A stretch of 35,007 nucleotides of DNA from Bacillota bacterium (GCA_021821465.1 JAKACM010000044.1:1-35007); one strand, 5' to 3'. Positions 24,742 through 33,159 are shown, numbered from the stretch's first letter. The notes: generated by a model not told the origin, from the letters alone. Made by a program: numbers and translations.

Positions 24742-26066
24742 TGACGCATGGGGGCGGTTCTCGTGCTTTTCACGTCTTTATACGTCAAATCACCAGAGTT
24801 GCCGCCACAACATTAATCATGTTTTCCTTAACCACTCTGGGCATTGCCTTATGGCATATGTTTCACGACATTCGTTCCCATGCCCAACACACTTTGGCCG
24901 TCATCGGCACCTTGTACGGAACCGGGTTGTCCCAGGCTCTTCACACGTACAACCAGCCCGACGAATCTCATATATGGGTGATACAAGGCGGGCGTGTGGT
25001 CTTGAAATCACCCAATGCCAGAACGGACCCACCGAAACGCATCATGGACGGATTTATACAAACACTCAATTCTTACCAATTTGCAACTTCCCATAGAGAA
25101 CGAACTTTCATTATTGATGTTCCTTTGAATGGCTACGACTTCTTGGCAACCTTTTTGCTGGTCCTTTTGGTTGTCGGATCCGCTGCCGGAACCTTGATCA
25201 TTCGCGCCGCAGCTGGGGCATTGCTGCAAAAGACATTACAACCCGTCGATTCCATGATCTCCTCGGCGGAGCATATGCTTAATGCGGGAACAACGGAACC
25301 GTTGCCGATTCCAAGCCCCGACGATGCATTTTACGATTTGTCGGTTCTCATCAATCGACTGCTCTTTGACCTACGAGAACGGCACAAGCGCGAACAGGCA
25401 CAACTGGCCGATGTAACACATCACCTGCGAACATTGTTGACAGTGATTCAAGGAAATCTGAATGTTCTTCAGCGTGATGGTTTAACGTCTTCCCCAGGAA
25501 AGGCGGCTTTGACGGCGATCGACTCGACCACCTTCAAAATGAAAAGTTTGGTATCCGACTTGCTCATTATGGAGCAGGCATCCAATTTCTCCCCGGACCT
25601 CCTTAAGCCGATGCGTTATTGGGATCTGGTCCAGGAAGTGGCCGAGTATGCCCGTGCGTTTATCTCCGAATTTCCGCACATTTCGTTTGAAACCGCTGCC
25701 GGCTGGGACAGTGAGATACAAATTCTGGTGCATCCGGAGTTTGCACGACGCGCCTTTTGGACAATTGTGGACAATGCAGTGAAATACTGCGACTCATCTC
25801 GCGGATATATCGGCATTTTCCCAGCGGGCAATGTTCCCGGATTTATTGGGATTACTGTCGCCAACAACGGCAGGGAAATTTCACCGGCCGATATGCCCCA
25901 CATCTTTGGACGATTCTATCGTGGCACCCATTCACGGGATATTCCGGGCATCGGTTTGGGGTTGTCATTGGCCAGATCGCTCATTCGCGCACAAAATGGC
26001 ACGATCGATATAACCTCGAAGAACGGCTTGACACGCGTAACTTTGCGCTTTCACGTGCTGCCGTAA
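24741..26066 (+). CDS. Sensor histidine kinase
   Basis: A 441-aa membrane kinase partner of the response regulator at 24055-24741. Two transmembrane helices (about 19-40 and 135-158) enclose an outer sensor of about 95 residues; a HAMP-like linker follows. The H-box is VTHHLRTLLTVI with phospho-His227; the Pro normal in this box is Leu. The N-box is FWTIVDNAVKYCDSS. The G1 box is VANNGREISPADMPHIF, the Asn-Gly variant known in some Gram-positive kinases rather than DxGxG. The F-box is FGRFYRG and G2 is GIGLGLSLARSL. Start ATG 24741 overlaps the regulator stop. The sensor domain belongs to no family I know. Confidence 0.9.
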   Translation: MTHGGGSRAFHVFIRQITRVAATTLIMFSLTTLGIALWHMFHDIRSHAQHTLAVIGTLYGTGLSQALHTYNQPDESHIWVIQGGRVVLKSPNARTDPPKRIMDGFIQTLNSYQFATSHRERTFIIDVPLNGYDFLATFLLVLLVVGSAAGTLIIRAAAGALLQKTLQPVDSMISSAEHMLNAGTTEPLPIPSPDDAFYDLSVLINRLLFDLRERHKREQAQLADVTHHLRTLLTVIQGNLNVLQRDGLTSSPGKAALTAIDSTTFKMKSLVSDLLIMEQASNFSPDLLKPMRYWDLVQEVAEYARAFISEFPHISFETAAGWDSEIQILVHPEFARRAFWTIVDNAVKYCDSSRGYIGIFPAGNVPGFIGITVANNGREISPADMPHIFGRFYRGTHSRDIPGIGLGLSLARSLIRAQNGTIDITSKNGLTRVTLRFHVLP

Positions 26067-26172
26067 TATCACAAGCAGGGGACACCCGGCAAATGTTAAT
26101 TGAATCTCCTCGGAGTTCTAATGGCCCTCTAAGAACCTACCGTCATACTGCAAATGAACAGGGAGGACGCAC

Positions 26173-26340
26173 ATGCGGCCCAAGACAAGTTGCCAATCCA
26201 AGTCTCCCTGTCCAGTACCTTATTGTGACATCCCGCACTGCCAACAGTTCCGACATCCGGGGACAGGCGCACTGTTTACGGCATCACCGATCAACGGCAC
26301 AGGCATAAAAGATACAGCAAATCAAATGAGAACTGCATAG
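26173..26340 (+). CDS. Small Cys-rich protein (55 aa) ahead of the transporter operon
   Basis: ATG 26173 has an excellent AGGGAGG 6 nt upstream and opens 55 codons. The N-terminal half carries four cysteines in CQSKSPCPVPYCDIPHC (C7, C13, C18, C23) plus a His, a spacing that could bind metal or form disulfides. There is no signal peptide or membrane segment and the second half is Gly/Thr-rich. No family recognised. It stands 38 bp before the substrate-binding lipoprotein on the same strand, so it may be the first gene of that operon. The remaining 26067-26172 has no feature I can name. Confidence 0.5.
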   Translation: MRPKTSCQSKSPCPVPYCDIPHCQQFRHPGTGALFTASPINGTGIKDTANQMRTA

Positions 26341-26378
26341 TCCAGTCCGAAAAGATGTAATGGCAAGGAGGAAAGGCC

Positions 26379-27590
26379 ATGCGCCTTCGATGGATCGCCG
26401 CCTTTGGTGCGGTTATGGTTGTGGCGTCAGGCTGCGGAGTTTTCACAACTTCGGCAAACGAGCCGTTCCGTGTTTCCGAACCCCACGCAGGGAGTTCTCC
26501 GGCGGGCACGGCTTTTGGTGTCTTGACCGGAAATTATCAAGCGGAAAGCATAGATCTGCGCCACTTCGACGAGCAACGTTTGCTGGCAAAGTACTGGGGC
26601 GGCAAACTGCTCGCCGTAGCAGAAATACCCAAAGACGTTATCAAGACTTTTGTAAATCCGGGCATGATTTTGTCTATGGCACCATACGTCCACAATGTGA
26701 ATCAATCTGAGTTTTATCCCGCAGTTTGGAATGCCGGCATTGAGAACGGGACCCGCTACCGAATGGGCGGCAATGTCAAAGTCTCTCTCATCATTTATAA
26801 CAAGGCTGTCTTCGCCAAAGCGGGAATTACCCAGGCGCCTAAAACCTGGTCGGAATTTCTACGAGATCTCACCCGCGTCAAAAACTACGTCAAGGTCCCT
26901 TTCGAGATGGCTCCGGATCCGGATGTCATCGAAAGCGCGTTCCTCTCCAACGGGGGAGTCTTGCCAAGTCACAAAGTCAAGAACGCATTCGACAATCCAG
27001 CCGGTCTAAGCACCTTCGATTACTTTCGCCAGTTGGCTTCACAAGGCCTAATGAAGCTTTCCACCGATCCCAAGATCGAAAACAACCTGGCCGCGGGCAC
27101 TACGGCCGCCATTACCGCTACGTCCCCGACTTATGACCGCATTGTTCAAGAGGCTCAACAAAACCACATTCCCTTGGGTGCCTTTTCGATGCCCTCGGGC
27201 ACCTCGCTTCACACGGGCAACGTGGTGGGAGGTCAAGAGTTCGCCATGTTTGCTCACCATACCAAAGTCACCACTTTAAAGGAATGGAATTTTATCCAGT
27301 GGTTTGACTCGCCAAAACAACAGGCGTATTACGTATCGCACACCGGATACGGGCCCGTAACCCCTCAAGCCTTGAAATATATCCCGCTGAAAACGTGGCA
27401 AGCGAATCCGTCATTGCCTGTCACCATAAGTGCCTTGAATTCTCCTTATACGGTGTCAAATCCCGGTGTGAGTGGTTATAGCAAGGTCCAAATTGCACTT
27501 GAAAGCGCCTTTACCAATGTCATATCGCACAAGCTCAGTGTGCACCGAGCGTTGAAGTCGGTTGATTCGGCGGTGAATCTTAATCTATGA
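26379..27590 (+). CDS. Extracellular substrate-binding lipoprotein (family 1 type)
   Basis: A 403-aa lipoprotein: signal peptide MRLRWIAAFGAVMVV with lipobox VASGC (lipidated Cys19). The body resembles family 1 solute-binding proteins of carbohydrate ABC importers, with the typical block VKVSLIIYNKAVFAKAGITQ / APKTWSEFLRDL and a C-terminal VTTLKEWNFIQWFDSPKQQA / YYVSHTGYGPV. The N-terminal first-lobe strand usual in this family is short or divergent. AAGGAGG lies 7 nt before ATG 26379. No MalF/MalG-type permeases are present. Instead the next genes encode an ECF-type transporter. It may capture the substrate for that system, which would be unusual. Ligand unknown. Confidence 0.85.
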   Translation: MRLRWIAAFGAVMVVASGCGVFTTSANEPFRVSEPHAGSSPAGTAFGVLTGNYQAESIDLRHFDEQRLLAKYWGGKLLAVAEIPKDVIKTFVNPGMILSMAPYVHNVNQSEFYPAVWNAGIENGTRYRMGGNVKVSLIIYNKAVFAKAGITQAPKTWSEFLRDLTRVKNYVKVPFEMAPDPDVIESAFLSNGGVLPSHKVKNAFDNPAGLSTFDYFRQLASQGLMKLSTDPKIENNLAAGTTAAITATSPTYDRIVQEAQQNHIPLGAFSMPSGTSLHTGNVVGGQEFAMFAHHTKVTTLKEWNFIQWFDSPKQQAYYVSHTGYGPVTPQALKYIPLKTWQANPSLPVTISALNSPYTVSNPGVSGYSKVQIALESAFTNVISHKLSVHRALKSVDSAVNLNL

Positions 27591-27642
27591 GTTGTAACGC
27601 GGGTGGCCTTTTTCTGTGTAACGAACAAAAAGGAGGACAACA

Positions 27643-28443
27643 ATGTTTCATGATTTTCTCTTTATGCGCGTACAGTTCCCGTTTCCCATCGCCTTAGGAC
27701 TTTACTTCTTTGTCTATGCATTCTTTATATGGGGGCTTTGGTACATTAGGCAACGCCCCAAGAAACTCGGATTTTATAAGCATTGGAGCACCCAGGACTT
27801 TTTGGTCATTGGCATTATGGCAGTCCTCCTTTTTGTCTGGGACGATCTGCTGGCCAACCAGATTATCTCTCCTTTCGACCATGCCATCCCTGTTGTCGGC
27901 CCTGTGCTCAGTTTTCTGCAGTTTCATGACTTGCCCTACATGTTCTTGCTCATGGTGGGAGTGGCCATGGTGCGAAAGCCCGGCATCATGATCAGCATGA
28001 TTTTTATCAAGGATTTGCTACAGGAAATCATGTTTTCCCATCATGGCGTCAACCCGCTTCATTGGATGAATTCGCTCAGTCAGGGTGTGTTGGGGGACAT
28101 GTACATTGTCTGGATCAAGGGCCAGATTTTTTCCAACCCCAAGCGGTATTTCTGGGACGGATTGGTCCTGGGATTTTTCCGTGCCGTGCCGAATACCCCC
28201 ATTGGCGGGATGGTCATGGACCCGGTTCTGAACGGAGTAACCCACACCATCTTGCACTTCTGGTGGGATGTGGTCGGCAATGGCGTGGGAAATGGTTTGG
28301 AGGCGGCTCTCACGGCGCCTTTGGCCGTGCGAGTAGCTCGATCGGTGCAAATGCTGGTCGGTCAAGATCCCATGGGATCACAAGGTGGAACGATGGGCAT
28401 CAAAGACGACGAATGGAATTCCATTGGCGGGGAACCCAGCTAA
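27643..28443 (+). CDS. Multi-pass membrane protein, likely ECF S component (YkoE-like)
   Basis: A 266-aa membrane protein with about six helices, starting FPIALGLYFFVYAFFIWGLW. The stretch VRKPGIMISMIFIKDLLQEI / GVNPLHWMNSLSQGVLGDMY resembles the RKPG..E...G..L..QG..E pattern of YkoE-type S components (thiamine or its pyrimidine precursor). Just downstream are the ECF ATPase and EcfT, as in ykoEDC. The identity as an S component rests on that context and pattern, and the ligand is not established. No TPP riboswitch was seen upstream. ATG 27643 has AAAGGAGG 6 nt before it. Confidence 0.65.
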   Translation: MFHDFLFMRVQFPFPIALGLYFFVYAFFIWGLWYIRQRPKKLGFYKHWSTQDFLVIGIMAVLLFVWDDLLANQIISPFDHAIPVVGPVLSFLQFHDLPYMFLLMVGVAMVRKPGIMISMIFIKDLLQEIMFSHHGVNPLHWMNSLSQGVLGDMYIVWIKGQIFSNPKRYFWDGLVLGFFRAVPNTPIGGMVMDPVLNGVTHTILHFWWDVVGNGVGNGLEAALTAPLAVRVARSVQMLVGQDPMGSQGGTMGIKDDEWNSIGGEPS

Positions 28444-28462
28444 CAAAAAGGAGGTAATCAAA

Positions 28463-28753
28463 GTGCCGATGGATTTTCACAGTATGCGGATTCGCATTCT
28501 CGGCTGGTTTTTGTTTGGGTTAGGTGCTTTCATGGGCCTAGACGCTCTAATTATGCACCTGACCCATTATGAACAAGGTGCAGAGCACGTGCTGCTGCGG
28601 GTGTTTGGGCTTAAAGCCGAGTTCACCCGCGCCCAGGACTTGATGGGTGTCGCCATCGTATTTGGCGTCCTCGGCATGATTGCCATGGTCGTGAGTTTCA
28701 AGAAATCTGAAGCTTCACACATCAAAACATCCAAATCGGGTGAAAACGCATGA
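28463..28753 (+). CDS. Small two-helix membrane protein of the ECF operon
   Basis: A 96-aa protein with transmembrane helices at about 11-31 (RILGWFLFGLGAFMGLDALI) and 60-79 (LMGVAIVFGVLGMIAMVVSF), joined by an outer loop of about 28 residues, and a Lys/Ser-rich tail. GTG 28463 has AAGGAGG 8 nt upstream. Its stop overlaps the ATPase start (ATGA). The layout recalls CbiN, the two-helix accessory subunit of cobalt ECF importers, but there is no sequence resemblance I can claim. It may bridge the S component or the lipoprotein to the complex. No family recognised. Confidence 0.65.
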   Translation: MPMDFHSMRIRILGWFLFGLGAFMGLDALIMHLTHYEQGAEHVLLRVFGLKAEFTRAQDLMGVAIVFGVLGMIAMVVSFKKSEASHIKTSKSGENA

Positions 28754-30504
28754 CCAATTTAGTCGTGGACCATGTCAGTTTCGAATATGTAACTGGCAGA
28801 CATATTGCTCTTAGAAACATCACTCTGGAGATTGAGCCGGGACAAGTGGTTCTCTTGGCCGGGCCATCCGGATGCGGTAAAACGACTCTGGGCTATGCTA
28901 TGGCTGGTTTGCTGCCGGAGCGTGTAGCCGGGCGTATGAAGGGGGCCGTGTACTTAGGATCGCGGCGGCTGACGGGCTTGCCCTTGCATGAAGTGAGTCA
29001 GCATGTGGGGTTGGTCTTCCAAAATCCCGAAAGTCAATTGTTTCAATATGACGTGGAGAGCGAAGTGGCGTTCGGACCGGAAAACTTGAATTTGCCCCAC
29101 GACGAAATTGTCCGTCGGGTGGAAGCGAGTTCCCGGGCGACGGCATTACAGAGCTTCACCTCCCAAGCTACCAATACCTTGTCCGGAGGCCAACGCCAGC
29201 GTGTCGCCATTGCTGCCACGCTGGCCATGCAGCCTTCGGTATTGGTGTTGGATGAACCCACCGCCGACCTAGACCCCATGGGAACACAAGAGGTACTGGG
29301 GGTTATCCGGCAACTTAATCAAAAGTACCACATGACGGTTGTGTTGATTGAGCATAAAGTTGACGAAGTTGTAGGTTGGGTCGATCGGGTCATCCTCATG
29401 GACGAAGGGCGCATCGTCTTGGATGCCGAGCCGCATAAGGCATTCCAAGAGGAGCATGTTTGGAGAAGAATGAATGTCGCAGTGCCACAAATGGTCCAAC
29501 TCAGCCATGCCTTGCCCGATTATTTCGCGGGCGAGACGGCGCTCACGGTCAACGAAGTTGAAGACGTATTATCCCAATACCCAAAGATCCGTGAATCGCT
29601 CAGACAGAATACGGAGCCGGTTTCACCCAACAAGCGTTATTGCGGCAATCCCGTCTTAGAGTGGGAAGGAGTGCACTTGTCCTACGCCGACAAAACTGTC
29701 TTAAACAATGTCTCTTTGGAGGTCTATCCGGAAGAATGGGTGGCATTGCTCGGGTCCAACGGCTCGGGCAAAACCTCCCTGGCCGGCTTGGCGATGGGCT
29801 TTGATGCTCCATGGGAAGGTAGGGTGCGATTAGACGGACGCCCCATCCGTCGCGGGAACATCCAAGGGCAAGCCGGTCAACTGGGGTATTTATACCAATC
29901 GCCCGACATGATGTTGTTTAGCGATACTGTCGAGCACGAACTCGGGTTTACGGAACTATACGGCCCCTACGATCCCCTAAGGAAAACACGTAGTGTGGAC
30001 GAACTGGCTGGTTTTGCCGATCTCCGTCATCGGTTGGCCAATAATCCGTTTCAACTTAGTTATGGGCAGCGGCAACGTCTCGCGATTGCCTCACTGTTGG
30101 CGACCAATCCCAAAGCAGTGATTCTGGATGAACCGACCACAGGCCAGGATGAAGGACACGCCCAAAGGGTGTTAGATTTCTTGCAACGGTTGCAGCAAAC
30201 GTATGGCGTGGCGCTGTTAATGATTAGCCACGACATGCGCGCGGTAGCGCGTTACGCGAATCGAGTGGCCGTCTTAAGTCCCCAGGGGCAAATCGTCTTA
30301 AATGGATCGCCCGCCGAAGTGTTCGCACAAATCGAGATATTGGCGCAGTGTCATCTAACGGCTCCTCCGGTGGCGGATTTGCATAACCGCTTAATTGGGC
30401 GCCCTCATTCGCATGCAGCCTTATCAATTCACGAATTCCTGGGCGTTTTGGGAAAGAGTGCAGAAAGGGCCGACTTTTCAAGGGGAGGTTATGCGGATGC
30501 TTGA
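28750..30504 (+). CDS. Energy-coupling factor ATPase, two ABC domains fused
   Basis: A 584-aa fusion of two EcfA-type ABC ATPases, as in YkoD. Domain 1: Walker A GPSGCGKTT (38-46), Q-loop VFQNPESQLF, signature LSGGQRQRVAIA, Walker B VLVLDEPTADLDP, H-loop LIEHK. Domain 2 (from about 305): Walker A GSNGSGKTS, Q-loop LYQSPDMMLF, signature LSYGQRQRLAIAS, Walker B AVILDEPTTGQDE, H-loop MISHD. Both sites look competent. It powers uptake through EcfT and the S component on the inner face of the membrane. The ATG overlaps the stop of the two-helix protein, and its own end overlaps the start of EcfT. Confidence 0.95.
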   Translation: MTNLVVDHVSFEYVTGRHIALRNITLEIEPGQVVLLAGPSGCGKTTLGYAMAGLLPERVAGRMKGAVYLGSRRLTGLPLHEVSQHVGLVFQNPESQLFQYDVESEVAFGPENLNLPHDEIVRRVEASSRATALQSFTSQATNTLSGGQRQRVAIAATLAMQPSVLVLDEPTADLDPMGTQEVLGVIRQLNQKYHMTVVLIEHKVDEVVGWVDRVILMDEGRIVLDAEPHKAFQEEHVWRRMNVAVPQMVQLSHALPDYFAGETALTVNEVEDVLSQYPKIRESLRQNTEPVSPNKRYCGNPVLEWEGVHLSYADKTVLNNVSLEVYPEEWVALLGSNGSGKTSLAGLAMGFDAPWEGRVRLDGRPIRRGNIQGQAGQLGYLYQSPDMMLFSDTVEHELGFTELYGPYDPLRKTRSVDELAGFADLRHRLANNPFQLSYGQRQRLAIASLLATNPKAVILDEPTTGQDEGHAQRVLDFLQRLQQTYGVALLMISHDMRAVARYANRVAVLSPQGQIVLNGSPAEVFAQIEILAQCHLTAPPVADLHNRLIGRPHSHAALSIHEFLGVLGKSAERADFSRGGYADA

Positions 30505-31474
30505 TGCTCTTTGGACTTTGCTGACAAACTCACTGCCGGGCAGGACTCTCATTGCCTATCTCCTGGTGGTGAGCATCCCCGCTATACTGCCTTTTGTATT
30601 TTTAAAGTTGGTCGGCCTCCGGGGATTGAAAACTTTACTGTCCTATGAATCCCACCACACGTTTATGCACGATATCGACCCGCGATTAAAGGTGCTTTAT
30701 CCGGTTACGGTCGGTGTTTTATCGATATTTCTCAATTGGGACTGGGTCTTCTTTCTTTTGGCCCTAACATGCGTTCCCTGGATTATGCTCAGACCTTCGA
30801 GACAGCGAGTCAAGCTCTTGCTGACGATGGCGATTGTCCCGGCCTTGACAAATGTGTGGTCTCAAGGCCTATACCACACCAGTTCGCACCATTTGTTGGT
30901 GGCCTTCCCCTGGACGGTATCGTGGACCGGCACCCCTGGACTTTCCTGGTACGGACTTCAATATGGTTTGCAAGAAACAGGCCGTCTGATGGTCTCCGTG
31001 TTCAGTTCATTGCTGCTCATCATGACCACCACCCCCTCTGACATTGTATGGGCCTTAAGGAAATTCGGTATGCCTCAGCGAGTGGGGCTTTCGGTTTCGG
31101 TGGCACTGCGCTATCTTCCGCAGATGTTTGAGCGTCTCAACACACTTATGCAAGCCATTAAAGTACGCGGATACGATTTCTCCAAGCCGCAAAAATGGTA
31201 TTACTTCAAACAATGGGCCGACTTTTTTTACCGCATGCTGCGGCTAATGCCGATGTTGGCCGTTCCTCTTCTTATCGGTTCATTGGGGCAGGTCAGTATT
31301 CTGGCCACGGTCGCAGACGCACGGGCTTTCAACGTACAGACCAAGCGAGGCACTTACCGGGCTCGTCGGCTAACGCGCCAAGACCGCATGGCATGGGCTT
31401 ACTATGCATTGATGGTGGCAGCGGTCATGGTTGTTGTGGTTTCGGGCGTGGGCATTCGGAACGGATTTCATTGA
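30497..31474 (+). CDS. ecfT: Energy-coupling factor transmembrane protein EcfT
   Basis: A 325-aa EcfT (CbiQ/YkoC type), the membrane scaffold that links the two ATPase domains to the S component. After an N-terminal helix comes the family's HDIDPRLKVLYPVTVGVLSI. Coupling helices carry the two ARG-type motifs: MQAIKVRGYDF and VADARAFN. In between lies ALRKFGMPQRVGLSVSVALR. Start ATG 30497 has GGGGAGG 8 nt upstream; ATG 30491 is too close to it. The gene overlaps the end of the ATPase gene by 8 bp. It is the last gene before a 29-bp palindrome. Confidence 0.92.
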   Translation: MLDALWTLLTNSLPGRTLIAYLLVVSIPAILPFVFLKLVGLRGLKTLLSYESHHTFMHDIDPRLKVLYPVTVGVLSIFLNWDWVFFLLALTCVPWIMLRPSRQRVKLLLTMAIVPALTNVWSQGLYHTSSHHLLVAFPWTVSWTGTPGLSWYGLQYGLQETGRLMVSVFSSLLLIMTTTPSDIVWALRKFGMPQRVGLSVSVALRYLPQMFERLNTLMQAIKVRGYDFSKPQKWYYFKQWADFFYRMLRLMPMLAVPLLIGSLGQVSILATVADARAFNVQTKRGTYRARRLTRQDRMAWAYYALMVAAVMVVVVSGVGIRNGFH

Positions 31475-31501
31475 ACACCCTATGCCCGGCATAGGGTGTT
31501 C
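31473..31501 (+). terminator. 29-bp near-perfect palindrome at the end of the ECF operon
   Basis: GAACACCCTATGCC and GGCATAGGGTGTTC flank one base. The left arm starts inside the ecfT stop codon. It is followed by CTTAGGGGG, with no T-tract, so it may be a stable mRNA 3' end or an operator rather than a classic terminator. The next gene starts 28 bp later. Confidence 0.55.
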
Positions 31502-31528
31502 CTTAGGGGGAGAGGAGAGACGACAATC

Positions 31529-32125
31529 GTGATCGAAGCTATTGTATTTGACATGGGAGGCGTTTTTTTTAAAAAGTCCGAGACATTGCGTAATCGCGTG
31601 TTTAAAGAGTACCGCCTCTCCGAGGATTGGTTGGAAGAAATCAAGCGGTTGCCATCTTACCATGCATATAAAGAAGGGCAGATAAGCCAGGACGACTTCA
31701 TGAGCCAAGTTGACGCACTCTTGACCCCGGGCAGAGAACCGGCCCAAAACCTCTTTCGCGACCTCTCGTTAGCGCGCGAACTGAATCAGCGTTTAGTGGC
31801 TCTGACCCAAAGACTCGGAAGTCGTTATCGTATCGCGGTGCTGTCCAATTCGGACTCCTTTCTTGAAGAACGGCTTCAATACTTTGGCGTATGGGATCTC
31901 TTTGAATTTGTGATTAACTCCTATCGAGTTCGTATGCGCAAGCCTGACCCACGAATTTTTCACCATCTGCTTTACAAAATAGCTCTTGAGCCCGAGAAAA
32001 TTCTTTTTATTGACGACAAGGCGTCTAATGTCATAGTGGCCCAAGATCTGGGTATGCATGGACATGTCTTCTCGAATAACGCGGACTTGACCCGGCATTT
32101 GGCCAAGGAAGGCATTTTGATTTAA
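31529..32125 (+). CDS. HAD-superfamily hydrolase (YihX-like phosphatase)
   Basis: A 198-aa HAD hydrolase of subfamily IA, dephosphorylating a small phosphate ester. Motif I is VFDMGGVFF: nucleophile Asp present, with Gly at the +2 position as in YihX-type glucose-1-phosphatases. Motif II is AVLSNS, motif III RKPDPRIFH and motif IV ILFIDDKASNV. A helical cap lies at about 20-90. GTG 31529 with GAGGAGAG upstream is preferred to an earlier in-frame ATT/TTG-type start. It follows the ECF operon after a palindrome. If the importer brings in a thiamine precursor, a phosphatase would fit, but that is speculation. Confidence 0.85.
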   Translation: MIEAIVFDMGGVFFKKSETLRNRVFKEYRLSEDWLEEIKRLPSYHAYKEGQISQDDFMSQVDALLTPGREPAQNLFRDLSLARELNQRLVALTQRLGSRYRIAVLSNSDSFLEERLQYFGVWDLFEFVINSYRVRMRKPDPRIFHHLLYKIALEPEKILFIDDKASNVIVAQDLGMHGHVFSNNADLTRHLAKEGILI

Positions 32126-32145
32126 GGGGATCAAGGACGAACATT

Positions 32146-32911
32146 GTGAGTGGCATGGAGTTCTCAAAGTGGCTGAACCATGACTATCTCCCCAACCATC
32201 CTGACCATGCGTGGATTAAAGAAGGAAGAATAACAAGACGGATTGGACCATCGAACGCCATCGCAAAAGGGCTAACCGCTACTTTGTCAGCGTCACGGTA
32301 GACAGATCTGAAACACATCAATCGCGGCAACCGCAAGCTCATGGCAAAGGGGTAGACATGAACTCAAAAACTTTGCCATCGTTAATAAACTGGAGGAGAA
32401 GCTCAAACGCGAACAACGTGCCTTAGCAAGAAAACTCGAAAACAAAAAGAAAAGAGGTGAAAAACCTGCTACTAAGGGTGGAAGAAACATTGACAAAAAT
32501 GTGCTCAGAGTGCGGAAACTCTGCCAACGCTTGACCCACAGGAGAAATGCCTATCGTGCCTGGGTCGTGAGTCAACTGGTGAAAACCAAGCCAGCATACG
32601 TTACGATAGGAGACTTGAATGTGAAGGGCATGATGAAGAACCGTCACTTGAGCAAGGCGATAGGCGATCGGGGGTTGTATGACTTCACAGTGAAATTGTT
32701 GTCCACATGCCAGCCAGCGGGGACGGAACTCAGGCAAGTCTCCCGGTTTTATCCTTCCAGCAAATTGTGTTCCCGCTGTGGCTCCAAGAAAGTGCAGTTC
32801 TCGCTGGCGGAGAGAATATTTACCTGTGAATCCTGTGGGTTAGTTATCGACCCCGATCTCAATGCGGCCATCAATCTCGAACAAGCGACGGACTATATCG
32901 TCCTCACCTAA
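32146..32911 (+). pseudogene. tnpB: Decayed TnpB (IS200/IS605 family)
   Basis: TnpB is the RNA-guided nuclease of IS200/IS605 elements. Pieces lie in three frames. GTG 32146 onward gives MEFSKWLNHDYLPNHPDHAW in the first frame. TDWTIERHRKRANRYFVSVT and the RuvC-I GVDMN follow in the second. ELKNFAIVN, then KLEEKLKREQRALARKLENK, then VRKLCQRLTHRRNAYRAW are in the third, which stays open to the stop at 32911. The last part has the zinc finger CSRCG..CESCG and RuvC-III IDPDLNAAINL. RuvC-II reads TIGDLNVKGM where TnpB proteins have a catalytic Glu (..EDLNVKGM). At least two frameshifts, an internal deletion and this substitution make it inactive. Confidence 0.88.
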
Positions 32912-33060
32912 CGAGGGATAGAGGTGTACGGAGGGCTACCTCGGAATTGACGCCTGGGGAGTGACACATCCACCGTAGTAGCGAGCTTTTGGCGAGGCGG
33001 GACACGTTGAAAGGAAAACTCTAGCATAGAGACATTCGTCTATGTTTTTAGTAGCAGGAT
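32912..33060 (+). ncRNA. Candidate omega-RNA scaffold / right end of the TnpB element
   Basis: Directly after tnpB come GACGCCTGGGGAGTG, then GTAGCGAGCTTTTGGCGAGG, then GAAAGGAAAACTC, and a hairpin CATAGA / TCTATG (33025-33044) before TTTTTAGTAG. This order resembles the 3' ends of IS605/IS1341-type elements, where the guide RNA scaffold is made. The region looks better preserved than the protein. The call is from pattern memory, not alignment. Confidence 0.5.
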
Positions 33061-33069
33061 TATACGAAC

Positions 33070-33159
33070 ATGCCACTTTGGCAACTGTTACTTATTTTTG
33101 GTGTGGCTACCTGGATATTGATTGTCGTTATTCGTGATAGGAGTGATAGAAAGAAATAG
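33070..33159 (+). CDS. Possible 29-aa single-helix membrane peptide
   Basis: MPLWQLLLIFGVATWILIVV followed by a charged tail IRDRSDRKK: one transmembrane helix with a positive C-terminus. AGGA lies about 10 nt upstream of the ATG, which is weak. It begins right after the TnpB element's right end. No family recognised. The following 33160-33467 has a short open frame (about 33240-33411, with CLKCGVRFDPW) and no ribosome site. Confidence 0.3.
   Translation: MPLWQLLLIFGVATWILIVVIRDRSDRKK

Noticed and set aside
26067..26378. Riboswitch (TPP, cobalamin or similar) before the ECF operon
   Set aside because: None of the diagnostic core sequences was found; the hairpin ACAGGGA/TCCCTGT overlaps the small Cys-rich ORF.
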